DNA of 64,000 nt, taken from contig JAFYZW010000156.1 in assembly GCA_017548545.1 (NCBI GenBank), positions 1-64,000 on the forward strand, written 5' to 3'. A model generated the notes under the pieces. The model worked only from the letters and a program-made list of their open reading frames with translations, was not told the origin of the DNA and made no database searches. Origin of the DNA: Bacteroidales bacterium (lineage in GTDB: Bacteria; Bacteroidota; Bacteroidia; Bacteroidales; UBA3663). Of the stretch, positions 35,717-44,232 are shown in pieces (within the stretch, counting starts at the first letter, position 1; each line of letters opens with the position of its first letter). Made by a program: the position numbers and the translations under genes.

Positions 35717-36789
35717 TCCTGTTTTGTAAAGAAATACTTGATTCTGCTGAAAAGCGACTGTCGATTATCCTCCGTAGGCGTGCAATTCTTGCTGTTTGTC
35801 AATTTCTCGATTGCCTTGCGTTCGTCGGAATTGAGTTTCTCGGGCACATAGACAAGGATATTGACAATCAAGTCGCCAATGACTCCTGTATCCTTCGAAG
35901 GAAGACCTTTGCCCTTCAGACGCAGCATCTTGCCTGGTTGTGTGCCAGCTGGCACATTGATTCTCACACGACCGTTAAGGGTCGGTATCTCAACGGGACC
36001 ACCAAGAGCCGCAACCGGGAATGAAATAAGACAGTTGTAAACCAAATCCTCATGATCACGAAGTAACTCAGGATGAGGTATCTCCTCGATATTGACAATT
36101 AAGTCGCCAGGGATTCCCTTACCGCCAGGAGCTGCATTTCCTTTGCCTTTGGCCTTGAACTTCTGACCTTCCATGACGCCTTTAGGTAATTGAATCGGTA
36201 TAACTTCTTCAATCTGACGTACAGTGCCACTTTCATCAGAAACAGAATGTTTAATTTTTACTTGTTTATTAACACCATTCATAACATCATCGAGCGATAC
36301 ACGCAACGTGATATTGATGTCCTGGCCTTTGACCTCTTGTTGGAAGGGATTGAATCCAGAACCATCACCTCCAAAGCCAAAACCAAAACCACCGAATGGA
36401 TTATCAGTAGTGGAGTATGTATATCTTCCAGTACGAGTGCGAGTCTTTGCACTTCCACCAAAGAATTCCCTGAAGATCTCGAAAGGATCGAAATCCATTC
36501 CGTCGAAACCATATCCTCCAGCGTTTCCGCCGCCTCCACCGAAGCCTCCGTTCATGCCTGCATGTCCGAACTGGTCATAGCGAGCGCGTTTTTGTTCATC
36601 ACTGAGTACAGCGTATGCTTCGCCGATCTCCTTGAAGTTCTGCTCAGCGGTCTTTTTCTCAGCCTCACTCGCCTGCTGCCATTTGTCTGGATGCCATTTG
36701 AGCGCAAGCTTGCGATAAGCTTTCTTGATATCGTCGGCTGAAGCCCCCTTTTGGAGGCCCAGCACCTCATAATAGTCTCTCTTTGCCAT
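35713..36789 (-). CDS. DnaJ-family chaperone lacking the zinc finger
   Basis: The protein has 358 residues. An N-terminal J domain (about 1-72) contains the HPD motif in LKWHPDKW. A Gly/Phe-rich linker (about 78-155) and a DnaJ C-terminal substrate domain ([33 protein letters not shown]) follow. The four CxxCxGxG repeats of a type I DnaJ are absent. The only cysteines are outside that position, and the segment is replaced by a short linker ([11 protein letters not shown]). It is thus CbpA-like in layout yet sits 26 nt after grpE, where the type I dnaJ gene is usual. It should stimulate DnaK ATPase in the cytoplasm. Confidence 0.88.
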   Translation of the reverse strand: MAKRDYYEVLGLQKGASADDIKKAYRKLALKWHPDKWQQASEAEKKTAEQNFKEIGEAYAVLSDEQKRARYDQFGHAGMNGGFGGGGGNAGGYGFDGMDFDPFEIFREFFGGSAKTRTRTGRYTYSTTDNPFGGFGFGFGGDGSGFNPFQQEVKGQDINITLRVSLDDVMNGVNKQVKIKHSVSDESGTVRQIEEVIPIQLPKGVMEGQKFKAKGKGNAAPGGKGIPGDLIVNIEEIPHPELLRDHEDLVYNCLISFPVAALGGPVEIPTLNGRVRINVPAGTQPGKMLRLKGKGLPSKDTGVIGDLIVNILVYVPEKLNSDERKAIEKLTNSKNCTPTEDNRQSLFSRIKYFFTKQE

Positions 36790-36815
36790 AATCAGTCATT
36801 TTCTCCTATAAAAAA

Positions 36816-37403
36816 TTATTGACCTACAACTACTTTCGCATAACGAACAACCTTGTCATAAAGCTTATAACCCTTCGTCGGACAATCGACAATCTTTCCT
36901 TTAAGTGAAGGATCGGGTGCAGGAAACATGGTGATGGCTTCATGGATCTTGTCGTCGAAGTCATCTCCTGGATTAGCGGGAATAACGGTGACCTGCTGTT
37001 GTTTAAGGAAGCCTTGAAACTTCTGCATAATCAACGCGACTCCTTCTTTCACGCTTTCGATATCTTCTGCTTTATCGATATGTTGCATGGCACGTTCCAG
37101 ATCATCAAGGACAGGTAAAAGAGCTTCAATGGCCTTTTGACTACCATATTTGATCAAGTCTGCCTTTTCTTGAATGGTACGCTTACGATAATTGTCAAAC
37201 TCTGCGGCACGATAGAGTGCATCCTTTTGTAGTTTTTCAATCTGAGCTTCTAGATCAGCAATACGTTGTTCTGGAGATGGCTCAGACTGTTCCACTTCAT
37301 CAGGTTGATTTGCTTCTTGTGCAACAGATTCGTTCTCTTGCTCAACAACAGTTTCATTGTTCTCCAACTGTTCGTTTTCGAACTTTTCTTCATTCTCTTC
37401 CAT
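36816..37403 (-). CDS. grpE: Nucleotide exchange factor GrpE
   Basis: The protein has 195 residues. An acidic, disordered N-terminus (rich in Glu, Asn and Gln) and a long helix (AEFDNYRKRTIQEK) lead to the C-terminal beta domain (DPSLKGKIVDCPTKGYKLYDKVVRYAKV-type end, here shown in parts as KGYKLYDKV and AKVVVGQ). It promotes ADP release from DnaK. It is first in an operon with a DnaJ-family gene and a TSCPD gene. A LacI-type operator-like site lies 20 nt before the start. Confidence 0.95.
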   Translation of the reverse strand: MEENEEKFENEQLENNETVVEQENESVAQEANQPDEVEQSEPSPEQRIADLEAQIEKLQKDALYRAAEFDNYRKRTIQEKADLIKYGSQKAIEALLPVLDDLERAMQHIDKAEDIESVKEGVALIMQKFQGFLKQQQVTVIPANPGDDFDDKIHEAITMFPAPDPSLKGKIVDCPTKGYKLYDKVVRYAKVVVGQ

Positions 37404-37422
37404 AATATATATAGTTTTTGTA

Positions 37423-37436
37423 AATAATCGTTTTCA
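37423..37436. promoter_or_regulatory. LacI-type operator-like site upstream of grpE
   Basis: The minus strand reads TGAAAACGATTATT. Thirteen consecutive bases equal those of the site overlapping the promoter of the LacI-family gene 1.1 kb away. It lies 20-33 nt before the grpE start. Confidence 0.4.
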
Positions 37437-37534
37437 ATAATATAGCAAAAACTATGCCATGACATTTTTTCAAATTATTTACAAAAAATATCTTTTTTTT
37501 AGCCTAAAGGTTTTATTTATTCCAAATTAATAGT

Positions 37535-37542
37535 TATATTTG
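37535..37542 (+). promoter_or_regulatory. -7 box of the ispE promoter
   Basis: TATATTTG fits TAnnTTTG and lies 45 nt before the chosen ispE start. The -33 region is A/T-rich without a clear TTTG. Confidence 0.5.
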
Positions 37543-37587
37543 CAGCGCATTTTTGTCACACTACCTCTATATACATTTATAATATAT

Positions 37588-38487
37588 ATGATACTCTTTC
37601 CAGAAGCCAAGATCAACATAGGTCTGAACGTAATCCGTCGTCGGGAGGATGGTTACCATATCCTTCAGACTCTATTCTATCCTATCGATTGGTGCGATGC
37701 TCTTGAAATAATTCCTATGTCTGAAAGAGCAGAATCACACTTCATAAATACCAAAGATAATAGAATCCATTGGTATCAAACGGGTATAACTGTCGATTGC
37801 GATCCCGAGCAGAATCTTTGTGTGAAAGCATACAGATTATTACAAGAATTATTTCCCGAACTACCACCAGTTGAGATGCATCTTGAGAAACAAATACCAT
37901 TTGGAGCTGGTTTAGGTGGTGGATCGTCCGATGGTTCTCATACTTTACTATTGCTTCGAGAATTGTTCAAATTGCAAGTTTCAGATGAAGACCTCGAATC
38001 AATGGCAGCTCGTTTGGGTGCCGACTGTGCCTTCTTCTGTCGGTGTGGCAATAGACTGAATACAGCAAGCAACCATGGGACGATGCAGGCACAATACTGC
38101 GAAGGAATTGGCCATGAACTTGTTCCACACACCTTATCCCTAAAGGGTAAGTATTTCGTTATCGTCAAACCTCCTTTCGGCGTGAGCACAAGAGAAGCAT
38201 ATAGCGGAGTTCATCCCAAATATCCCGTAGAATCCCTTGATAAGATTCTGAATCGAACGATATACAAATGGAAGGATTGTATCCACAACGATTTCGAGGA
38301 ATCAGTTTTCCCTCTCTATCCTCAACTAGGCGAGATAAAACAATCACTCTATGACAAAGGAGCCATCTATTCCAGTATGTCTGGATCGGGCTCTGCACTG
38401 TTCGGAATATTTGAAGATGAGCAACCCGATTGCACAACCTGGTTTGACAAGGAATATATCGTTCGAGGGCACTGTGCATTAGTGTAA
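37588..38487 (+). CDS. ispE: 4-diphosphocytidyl-2-C-methyl-D-erythritol kinase
   Basis: The start is placed at MILFPEAKINIGLNV, the conserved N-terminus, giving 299 residues. A frame start 16 codons upstream would lie inside the promoter. GHMP-kinase motifs are visible: AKINIGLNVIRRREDGYH, the ATP-binding loop PFGAGLGGGSSDG and the C-terminal SMSGSGSALFGIF. It phosphorylates CDP-ME in the methylerythritol pathway to isoprenoids. The regulator gene follows, and an operator-like site overlaps the ispE stop codon. Confidence 0.95.
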   Translation: MILFPEAKINIGLNVIRRREDGYHILQTLFYPIDWCDALEIIPMSERAESHFINTKDNRIHWYQTGITVDCDPEQNLCVKAYRLLQELFPELPPVEMHLEKQIPFGAGLGGGSSDGSHTLLLLRELFKLQVSDEDLESMAARLGADCAFFCRCGNRLNTASNHGTMQAQYCEGIGHELVPHTLSLKGKYFVIVKPPFGVSTREAYSGVHPKYPVESLDKILNRTIYKWKDCIHNDFEESVFPLYPQLGEIKQSLYDKGAIYSSMSGSGSALFGIFEDEQPDCTTWFDKEYIVRGHCALV

Positions 38488-38496
38488 ACGATTGCC
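38483..38496. promoter_or_regulatory. LacI-family operator-like site 1 upstream of the regulator
   Basis: TGTAAACGATTGCC is a CG-centred imperfect palindrome of LacI/GalR type. It overlaps the ispE stop codon and lies about 95 bp upstream of a second similar site, a spacing that would permit looping by a tetramer. Confidence 0.5.
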
Positions 38497-38563
38497 TAAA
38501 AATAGTCAATGAATGTAATTTTATGCAATTTTTTTGTTTATTGCACATTTTTTTAAGAAAAAA

Positions 38564-38595
38564 TTTGGAGTATATCGTGAAAACGATTATCTTTG
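38564..38595 (+). promoter_or_regulatory. Promoter of the LacI-family gene and kduD
   Basis: TTTG (38564-38567), exactly 20 bp and TATCTTTG (38588-38595) match the Bacteroidetes consensus. The start codon lies 49 nt downstream. Confidence 0.75.
38578..38591. promoter_or_regulatory. LacI-family operator-like site 2, overlapping the -7 box
   Basis: TGAAAACGATTATC overlaps the promoter spacer and the first half of the -7 box. Binding here would block RNA polymerase, which suggests autorepression by the adjacent LacI-family regulator. Confidence 0.55.
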
Positions 38596-38644
38596 CACCC
38601 GTTCAATAATTTATAAAAAGCACTCATCACCTATCATATTCAAT

Positions 38645-39667
38645 ATGGGCGAAAAAGGAAAAGTCACTATTTACGACCTGGCACAAAGACTCCATACAAC
38701 GGCTTCAACGGTTTCTCGAGCCTTGCAGAACAATCCTCGTATCAGTCTTAAAACCCGCGAAGCAGTGCAGAAGCTGGCCAAGGAATTAAACTACATTCCA
38801 GATCCAATAGCACACCACCTACGCACAGGTAAAGGTAATGTACTTGGCATCATAGTTCCACGTATTGACCGAAACTTCTTTGCAACCATCATTTCTTCGT
38901 TCCAAAACCAAGCACAAAAGCACGGGTTCCAGGTCATCATTGCCGCCAGTGGCGAGAGTGAAGAACAGGAGGCCAATGCCATCAAGGCAATGATAGCGAA
39001 GAAAGTGGATGGTGTCGCTGTCTCATTATCAACAGAGACAGAGGACCCTGTCTATGCTGAAATGCTTTCACAACACAAAATTCCACTCGTATATTTCGAT
39101 CGCTTACCAAAAAATATCCAGGATTGCGATTCGGTGTGCAATGACAATTATCAAATTGGCTATGATGCAGTTGTTCAGTTATATAAACTAGGATGCCGTA
39201 AAATCTGCCATTTTGCCGGGCCGTTTGTTCAACCCTCTTACGCAGACCGCTACAATGGTTATCGCAAGGCTCTTGAAGACTATGGTTTACCTTTCCGTGA
39301 CGAATGGCTCTTCCAAAGTTCTATCACCATAGAAGCCGGCACCGAAGCCGCACAACGTATCCTTCAAATGGAAGATCGTCCTGATGGCATTTTCTCGGCA
39401 GGTGATTTTCCTGCCATTACTGCGCTCGACATTTTCCGTCGCAAGGGCATCAAAGTACCAGATGAAATCGCCATCATCGGTGTTGCTAATGAACCATTCG
39501 ACAACTACTTATCTACTCCTTTAGCTTCGTTCGATCTACATCAGCAGCGCATCGGAGAGATGGCTGCTAAACTTCTTCTCTCCCATCTCGGGGAGATACC
39601 CGACATGAAGCATCCATCCCATCTCATTGTTAATCACAATCTGATTCTTCGCGATTCGGCAATATAA
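38645..39667 (+). CDS. LacI-family transcriptional regulator
   Basis: The start at MGEKGKVTIYDLA is set by the promoter 49 nt upstream and gives 340 residues. An N-terminal helix-turn-helix (VTIYDLAQRLHTTASTVSRA) and hinge helix (about residues 50-60) precede a periplasmic-binding-protein-like sensor domain (LGIIVPRIDRNFFA, IPLVYFDRLP, DGIFSAGDFPA). It is followed after 30 nt by kduD and then a terminator. It therefore probably controls uronate catabolism in response to a sugar-acid ligand. The ligand is inferred from context only. Confidence 0.9.
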   Translation: MGEKGKVTIYDLAQRLHTTASTVSRALQNNPRISLKTREAVQKLAKELNYIPDPIAHHLRTGKGNVLGIIVPRIDRNFFATIISSFQNQAQKHGFQVIIAASGESEEQEANAIKAMIAKKVDGVAVSLSTETEDPVYAEMLSQHKIPLVYFDRLPKNIQDCDSVCNDNYQIGYDAVVQLYKLGCRKICHFAGPFVQPSYADRYNGYRKALEDYGLPFRDEWLFQSSITIEAGTEAAQRILQMEDRPDGIFSAGDFPAITALDIFRRKGIKVPDEIAIIGVANEPFDNYLSTPLASFDLHQQRIGEMAAKLLLSHLGEIPDMKHPSHLIVNHNLILRDSAI

Positions 39668-39697
39668 AAAATCCTCTAACCATAAATTTTTAACAAC

Positions 39698-40507
39698 ATG
39701 ACAAGTTTGAAAGATTTCTCATTGGAAGGTAAGAACGCATGGATCACTGGTGCATCTTACGGTATCGGATTCAACATCGCCAAGGCTTTCGTCGCTGCCG
39801 GTGTTAAAACCATTATCTTCAACGACATCAACGAAGCTGCTCTCGAACGCGGTTTGAACAACTACAAGGAGGCTGGCATCAGTAACGTGAAGGGCTACGT
39901 TTGCAATGTCACCGATGAAGTAGCTGTAGCCGAGCTCGTCAAGAAGATTCATGAAGAAGTGGGCCAGATCGATATCCTCGTCAACAATGCCGGTATCATC
40001 AAGCGTATCCCCATGCATGAGATGAAGCGCAGCGAGTTCCAGGCAGTCATCGACGTTGACCTTGTGGCTCCCTATATCTGTGCAGCTGCCGTTATCCCCG
40101 AGATGATGGAGCGCAAGGAAGGCAAGATCATCAACATCTGCTCGATGATGTCCGAGCTCGGCCGTGAGACCGTCAGCGCCTACGCTGCAGCCAAGGGCGG
40201 TCTGAAGATGCTCACTCGCAACATCTGCTCCGAGTACGGCGAGTACAACATTCAGTGCAACGGCATTGGCCCTGGGTACATAGCTACCCCACAGACTGCA
40301 CCTCTTCGCGAGCGCCAGCCCGACGGCAGCCGTCACCCATTCGACAGTTTCATTTGCGCCAAGACTCCCGCAGGTCGTTGGCTCGATCCAGAGGAACTGG
40401 GCGGCCCCGCCGTCTTCCTCGCTTCGCATGCTTCCGACGCTGTCAACGGGCACGTCCTCTATGTCGATGGCGGCATCCTTGCATACATTGGTAAGCAGCC
40501 AAAGTAA
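39698..40507 (+). CDS. kduD: KduD-like short-chain dehydrogenase (2-dehydro-3-deoxy-D-gluconate 5-dehydrogenase / gluconate 5-dehydrogenase)
   Basis: The protein has 269 residues of the SDR fold. It has the NAD(P)-binding TGASYGIG at about residues 18-25, NNAGI, and the catalytic Ser with YxxxK (SAYAAAKGG). The C-terminal YVDGGILAYIGKQP resembles KduD and gluconate 5-dehydrogenases. In pectin catabolism KduD reduces the product of KduI to 2-keto-3-deoxygluconate. kduI is not adjacent. Context (LacI-family regulator upstream, pectin enzymes elsewhere in the window) favours KduD, though related polyol or sugar-acid dehydrogenases cannot be excluded. Confidence 0.8.
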   Translation: MTSLKDFSLEGKNAWITGASYGIGFNIAKAFVAAGVKTIIFNDINEAALERGLNNYKEAGISNVKGYVCNVTDEVAVAELVKKIHEEVGQIDILVNNAGIIKRIPMHEMKRSEFQAVIDVDLVAPYICAAAVIPEMMERKEGKIINICSMMSELGRETVSAYAAAKGGLKMLTRNICSEYGEYNIQCNGIGPGYIATPQTAPLRERQPDGSRHPFDSFICAKTPAGRWLDPEELGGPAVFLASHASDAVNGHVLYVDGGILAYIGKQPK

Positions 40508-40533
40508 ACCTATTTTGCCAAGTAAAAGTATCA

Positions 40534-40575
40534 AACCCTACTGCAACCATTCAGCAGTGGGGTTCTTTTGTTTAA
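40534..40575 (+). terminator. Terminator after kduD
   Basis: AACCCTACTGC and its complement (one wobble pair) form an 11-bp stem with a 9-nt loop, followed by CTTTTGTTT. It lies 26 nt after the kduD stop. Confidence 0.8.
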
Positions 40576-40591
40576 ATAAAACAAAACTGAT

Positions 40592-40621
40592 TTTGAATTT
40601 AAATATTTTTCACTATCTTTG
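40592..40621 (+). promoter_or_regulatory. Promoter of the nqr operon
   Basis: TTTG (40592-40595), an 18-bp spacer (slightly short) and TATCTTTG (40614-40621) lie 63 nt before nqrA. Confidence 0.65.
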
Positions 40622-40684
40622 CAAGCGTATAAATCATTTTTGAAAAACATTACACAACCAACAATCAAATAAACATCATTTTTA

Positions 40685-42040
40685 ATGGCAAATGTTATTA
40701 AGCTCAAAAAAGGCTTGAACATCAACCTGGAAGGCACGCCCGAAGAGAAATTCGTGAGTGTCAAGGAGGCCAAGAAGGTCACCCTTGTTCCCGACGACTT
40801 CGTAATGTGCACCCCCAAGATTGTGCTCAAAGCCGGTGATGCTGTTAAGGCTGGAGACGAAGTTTTCCATGACAAGCAGTATCCAGAGATTAAGTTCGTG
40901 AGCCCTGTGAGCGGCACCCTAGAGGAGGTCGTTCGCGGTGACCGACGCAAAGTGCTTGGCATCGTCATTTCGAACGATGGCAAGGACACCAGTGCAAAAC
41001 TGCCTATCGTTGATCCCAAGACTGCTACAGTCGATGAGGTCAAGCAAGCGATGCTCGATGGTGGCGTATGGCCGTTCCTCACACAGCGTCCCTACGGCGT
41101 TCTCGCCAATCCTTCCCTGCGTCCACGGGACATTTTCGTGACCGCACTCAACACCGCCCCCCTTGCCCCTAGCTTCGATCTTATCGTCAAGGGACAGGAG
41201 GCCGACTTTGAGACTGGTCTCGCCGCTCTCGCTAAGCTCAGTGCAGGCAAGGTTTATGTAGGCGCCGCTGCATCTACCGCCATTCCTGCAGTAGCAGGAG
41301 TGGAAAAGGTGACTGTGGAAGGTCCGCATCCTGCCGGCAATGTCGGCGTCCAGATCAACAACTTCAAGCCCATCAACAAGGGCGAGATCGTCTGGACCGC
41401 CAATGCACAGGACGTGATCGTCATCGGACGTATCCTCAATGGCAAGTGCGATTTCAAGCGCATCATCAGCATTGCTGGCTCAGAGGTCGTTGCTCCCGCT
41501 TACGCCAAGGTACAGGCAGGCCAGTCACTGGCCGACATCCTTGACGGCAAGGTGAAGCATGTCGAGTACAAGCAGCGTGTCATCAACGGTGACGTCCTGA
41601 CCGGTGTAGCAACAGGTCTTGCAGGATCGCTCAACTTCAAGGGACAGACCATAACCGTCATTCCTGAAGGCGACACCACCGACGAGATTTTCGGCTGGAT
41701 CACTCCGGGTCTCACCCGTTACTCCACTTCCAACACAGGTCTTGCCGGCCTGTTCGGACTTTTCAAGTCGAAGAAGTGGAAGCTCGACGCCCGCCTGAAG
41801 GGTGGCCCGCGTGCCCTCATCGTCAGCGGTGACTGGGAGCGTGTATTCCCGATGGACATCTATCCAGAGCACCTCTACAAGGCTGTCCTGGCCTACGACA
41901 TCGACAAGATGGAGCAGCTTGGCATTTACGAGGTACTGCCTGAGGACTTCGCTCTTTGTGAGTTTGTTGACGTCTCGAAGAATCCTGTGCAGCAGGTTAT
42001 CGCCGACGGTCTGGTTAAGCTTCGCAAGGAGATGGAATAA
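40685..42040 (+). CDS. nqrA: Na+-translocating NADH:quinone reductase subunit A
   Basis: The protein has 451 residues, typical for NqrA. It is a soluble peripheral subunit with a biotin-carrier-like N-terminal part (KAGDEVFHDKQYPEIKFVSP) and RnfC-like middle. Characteristic blocks are RPYGVLANPSLRPRDIFVTA and HPAGNVGVQINNF. It is first of six genes in the standard nqrABCDEF order. The complex couples NADH oxidation by menaquinone to sodium export. Codon use in this operon is markedly C/G-ending compared with flanking genes, which fits high expression. Confidence 0.95.
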   Translation: MANVIKLKKGLNINLEGTPEEKFVSVKEAKKVTLVPDDFVMCTPKIVLKAGDAVKAGDEVFHDKQYPEIKFVSPVSGTLEEVVRGDRRKVLGIVISNDGKDTSAKLPIVDPKTATVDEVKQAMLDGGVWPFLTQRPYGVLANPSLRPRDIFVTALNTAPLAPSFDLIVKGQEADFETGLAALAKLSAGKVYVGAAASTAIPAVAGVEKVTVEGPHPAGNVGVQINNFKPINKGEIVWTANAQDVIVIGRILNGKCDFKRIISIAGSEVVAPAYAKVQAGQSLADILDGKVKHVEYKQRVINGDVLTGVATGLAGSLNFKGQTITVIPEGDTTDEIFGWITPGLTRYSTSNTGLAGLFGLFKSKKWKLDARLKGGPRALIVSGDWERVFPMDIYPEHLYKAVLAYDIDKMEQLGIYEVLPEDFALCEFVDVSKNPVQQVIADGLVKLRKEME

Positions 42041-42070
42041 TTGTCAAACTGTAAATTATCCGATTGTCCA

Positions 42071-43243
42071 ATGAAACTGAACGATTATATCAACGAAAAG
42101 ATTGACCCCCTGTTCCAAAAGGGTGGCAAGTATGAGAAGTTCTGGTCAATCTATGACAGCTTCCATACCTTCCTCTTCGTTCCACGCCACACCGCTGCCC
42201 GCAAGGGTGTGCAGGTTCACGACTCGGTCGATTCCAAGCGTGTCATCATGATGGTGATCCTTGCCCTGATGCCCGCTCTGCTCGTCGGCATGTGGAACGT
42301 AGGTTATCAGCACGACCTGGCCCTCGGCATCAACGACGGCTGGTTCATGCAGTTCCTCTATGGCCTCGTAGCTTTCCTGCCCAAGGTTGTCGTTAGCTAT
42401 GTGGTTGGTCTGGGTATCGAAATGACCGTTGCCTGCATCAAGCGCGAAGAGGTGGCCGAAGGCTTCCTTGCCACCGGTCTTCTCATCCCGATGATCGTGC
42501 CCGTCAACACTCCTCTCTGGATGATTGCCGTAGCTACCGCTTTCTCGGTGATCTTCGCCAAGGAGATCTTCGGCGGCACAGGCATGAACATCTTCAACCC
42601 CGCATTGATCACCCGCGCCTTCCTGTTCTTCGCTTATCCGAAGGCTATGTCGGGCGACGAGGTGTTCGTACGCACCGGTTCTGCACTCTGCAACTCTCCC
42701 ATCGAGGGCACTGCAGTGGTTGATGGCTTCTCGGGCGCTACCCCATTGGCAGCCGTTGCCGATGGCACGTTCGATCCTGCCACCTATTCCACGCTCGATG
42801 CGTTCCTCGGTTGCATCCCCGGTTCGATTGCCGAAACCTCTACCCTCGCAATCCTCCTCGGTGCATGTCTGCTCCTGCTGACCCGCGTGGCCTCCTGGCG
42901 CATCATGCTCTCCGTATTCGTCGGTGGTGCTGTGATGTCTGCCATCATCGCTGCCTTCTCCGAGTCAGCACCCACTGTTGCCCAGCAGCTCTGCCTCGGC
43001 GGCTTTGCCTTTGCAGCAGTCTTCATGGCTACCGACCCGGTTACAGGTTGCCGCACCAATACCGGCAAGTACATCTACGGCTTGTTCATTGGTGTGATGG
43101 CCATTCTGATCCGAATGTTCAATACGGGCTATCCCGAAGGCGCTATGATGGCTGTCCTCCTCGGCAATGCCTGTGCTCCTCTCATCGATTACTGTGTTGT
43201 AAATTCTAATATTTCAAAGCGTGCAAAACGCGTAAATGCATAA
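42071..43243 (+). CDS. nqrB: Na+-NQR subunit B
   Basis: The start is placed at MKLNDYINEKIDPLF, 30 nt after the nqrA stop, giving 390 residues. It is a membrane protein with about ten segments and covalent FMN, expected at the Thr of a SGAT-type motif (DGFSGATPLAAVADG). GTGMNIFNPALITRAFLFF is a conserved stretch. It contains the riboflavin/FMN and quinone-reactive part of the complex. Its stop lies 4 nt before the chosen nqrC start. Confidence 0.95.
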   Translation: MKLNDYINEKIDPLFQKGGKYEKFWSIYDSFHTFLFVPRHTAARKGVQVHDSVDSKRVIMMVILALMPALLVGMWNVGYQHDLALGINDGWFMQFLYGLVAFLPKVVVSYVVGLGIEMTVACIKREEVAEGFLATGLLIPMIVPVNTPLWMIAVATAFSVIFAKEIFGGTGMNIFNPALITRAFLFFAYPKAMSGDEVFVRTGSALCNSPIEGTAVVDGFSGATPLAAVADGTFDPATYSTLDAFLGCIPGSIAETSTLAILLGACLLLLTRVASWRIMLSVFVGGAVMSAIIAAFSESAPTVAQQLCLGGFAFAAVFMATDPVTGCRTNTGKYIYGLFIGVMAILIRMFNTGYPEGAMMAVLLGNACAPLIDYCVVNSNISKRAKRVNA

Positions 43244-43247
43244 GACT

Positions 43248-44165
43248 ATGAATCGTAATTCAAATGTTTATACTGTCATCTACGCAACCGTTTTGACAGT
43301 ATTGGTAGCCATCCTGCTTTCTGCAGCCGCCTTGGGTCTCAAGGACAAGCAGAAAGCCAACATGGACAACGAGAAGAAGCAGCAGATCCTGCAGTCCGTA
43401 GCCACCAAGTTGGGCAAGGCTGTAACGTTCGAGAATGCTGCCGACCTCTGGAAGGAGCTCAACATGGACGACGCCATGTTCTGCGTCAACACCAAGGGTG
43501 AGAAGGTCGAAGGACAGACCGCTTTCGACATTGCTTCCAAGATTCTCTTCGACAAGGGCAAGATCAAGGAAGATGCTACGCTGCCCGTCTATGTAGCCAA
43601 CATCGAAGGCGTACCCTACCGCATCGTGAGCCTCTATGGTGCAGGTCTGTGGGGACCCATCTGGGGTTATCTTTCAGTCGATCCCGAAGGCAAGGTGGCC
43701 GGTGTATCCTTCGACCACGAGTCTGAGACCGCTGGCCTCGGTGCCAAGATCAAGGACGATCCCGCCTTCGCTGAGGCCTTCATCGGCAAGAGCCTCTTCA
43801 CCGATGGCAAGTTCACTTCTGTCTCTGTCACCAAGGCCGGCAAGCCTGCCAACCATGGCGGCGAGAAGGTCGATGCCATCACGGGTGCCACCAAGACATC
43901 CGACTATGTAGGCGACATGATTTGGGAATCCTTGCTGGGCTATGTTCCATTCCTCCAGGGCGCTACCTCTCCTGCCGGCGGCTGCAAGAAGCATGAAGGC
44001 TGCAAGAAGCATGAAGGCTGCGAGAAGCCCTGTGATATGGAAGGTTGCCAGAAGGAAGCCTGCACCCCCGAAGCCTGTGGCAAGCCGGAGTGCAAGGCCC
44101 AATGTGGCGAAAAGGCCGAATGCGCCGACAAAGCTGAGTGTGATGCCTGCAAAAAGGCTGAGTAA
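43248..44165 (+). CDS. nqrC: Na+-NQR subunit C with a cysteine-rich C-terminal extension
   Basis: The start MNRNSNVYTVIYATV matches the usual NqrC N-terminus, giving 305 residues. One membrane helix (about 8-30) precedes a periplasmic FMN domain ending with the flavinylation motif TGATKTS (Thr attachment). Normal NqrC ends soon after LGYVPFL. Here about 60 more residues follow, with 12 cysteines in a Lys/Glu/Ala-rich context, beginning with two near-identical CKKHEG units and ending CDACKKAE. The tail would lie in the periplasm. It resembles a metal-binding, metallothionein-like tail, but that is inference. The reading frame is open to the stop and nqrD follows normally, so it is not a frameshift product. 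Confidence 0.92.
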   Translation: MNRNSNVYTVIYATVLTVLVAILLSAAALGLKDKQKANMDNEKKQQILQSVATKLGKAVTFENAADLWKELNMDDAMFCVNTKGEKVEGQTAFDIASKILFDKGKIKEDATLPVYVANIEGVPYRIVSLYGAGLWGPIWGYLSVDPEGKVAGVSFDHESETAGLGAKIKDDPAFAEAFIGKSLFTDGKFTSVSVTKAGKPANHGGEKVDAITGATKTSDYVGDMIWESLLGYVPFLQGATSPAGGCKKHEGCKKHEGCEKPCDMEGCQKEACTPEACGKPECKAQCGEKAECADKAECDACKKAE

Positions 44166-44203
44166 TTGTCAATTGTTAGTTATCGATTGTCAATTGTAAA
44201 AAA

Positions 44204-44224
44204 TTAATTGTTAATTGTTAATTG
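44204..44224. repeat. Three 7-bp repeats TTAATTG in the nqrC-nqrD gap
   Basis: TTAATTG occurs three times head to tail, ending 8 nt before the nqrD start. Further ATTGT and CAATTG elements fill the rest of the 67-bp gap. Similar A/T-rich heptamer repeats precede the EF-hand gene and coaD. Confidence 0.8.
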
Positions 44225-44232
44225 TAACAGTT

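Noticed and set aside
39719-40534. Minus-strand frame of 271 codons opposite kduD
   Set aside because: The SDR motifs are on the plus strand. The frame also runs into the kduD terminator.
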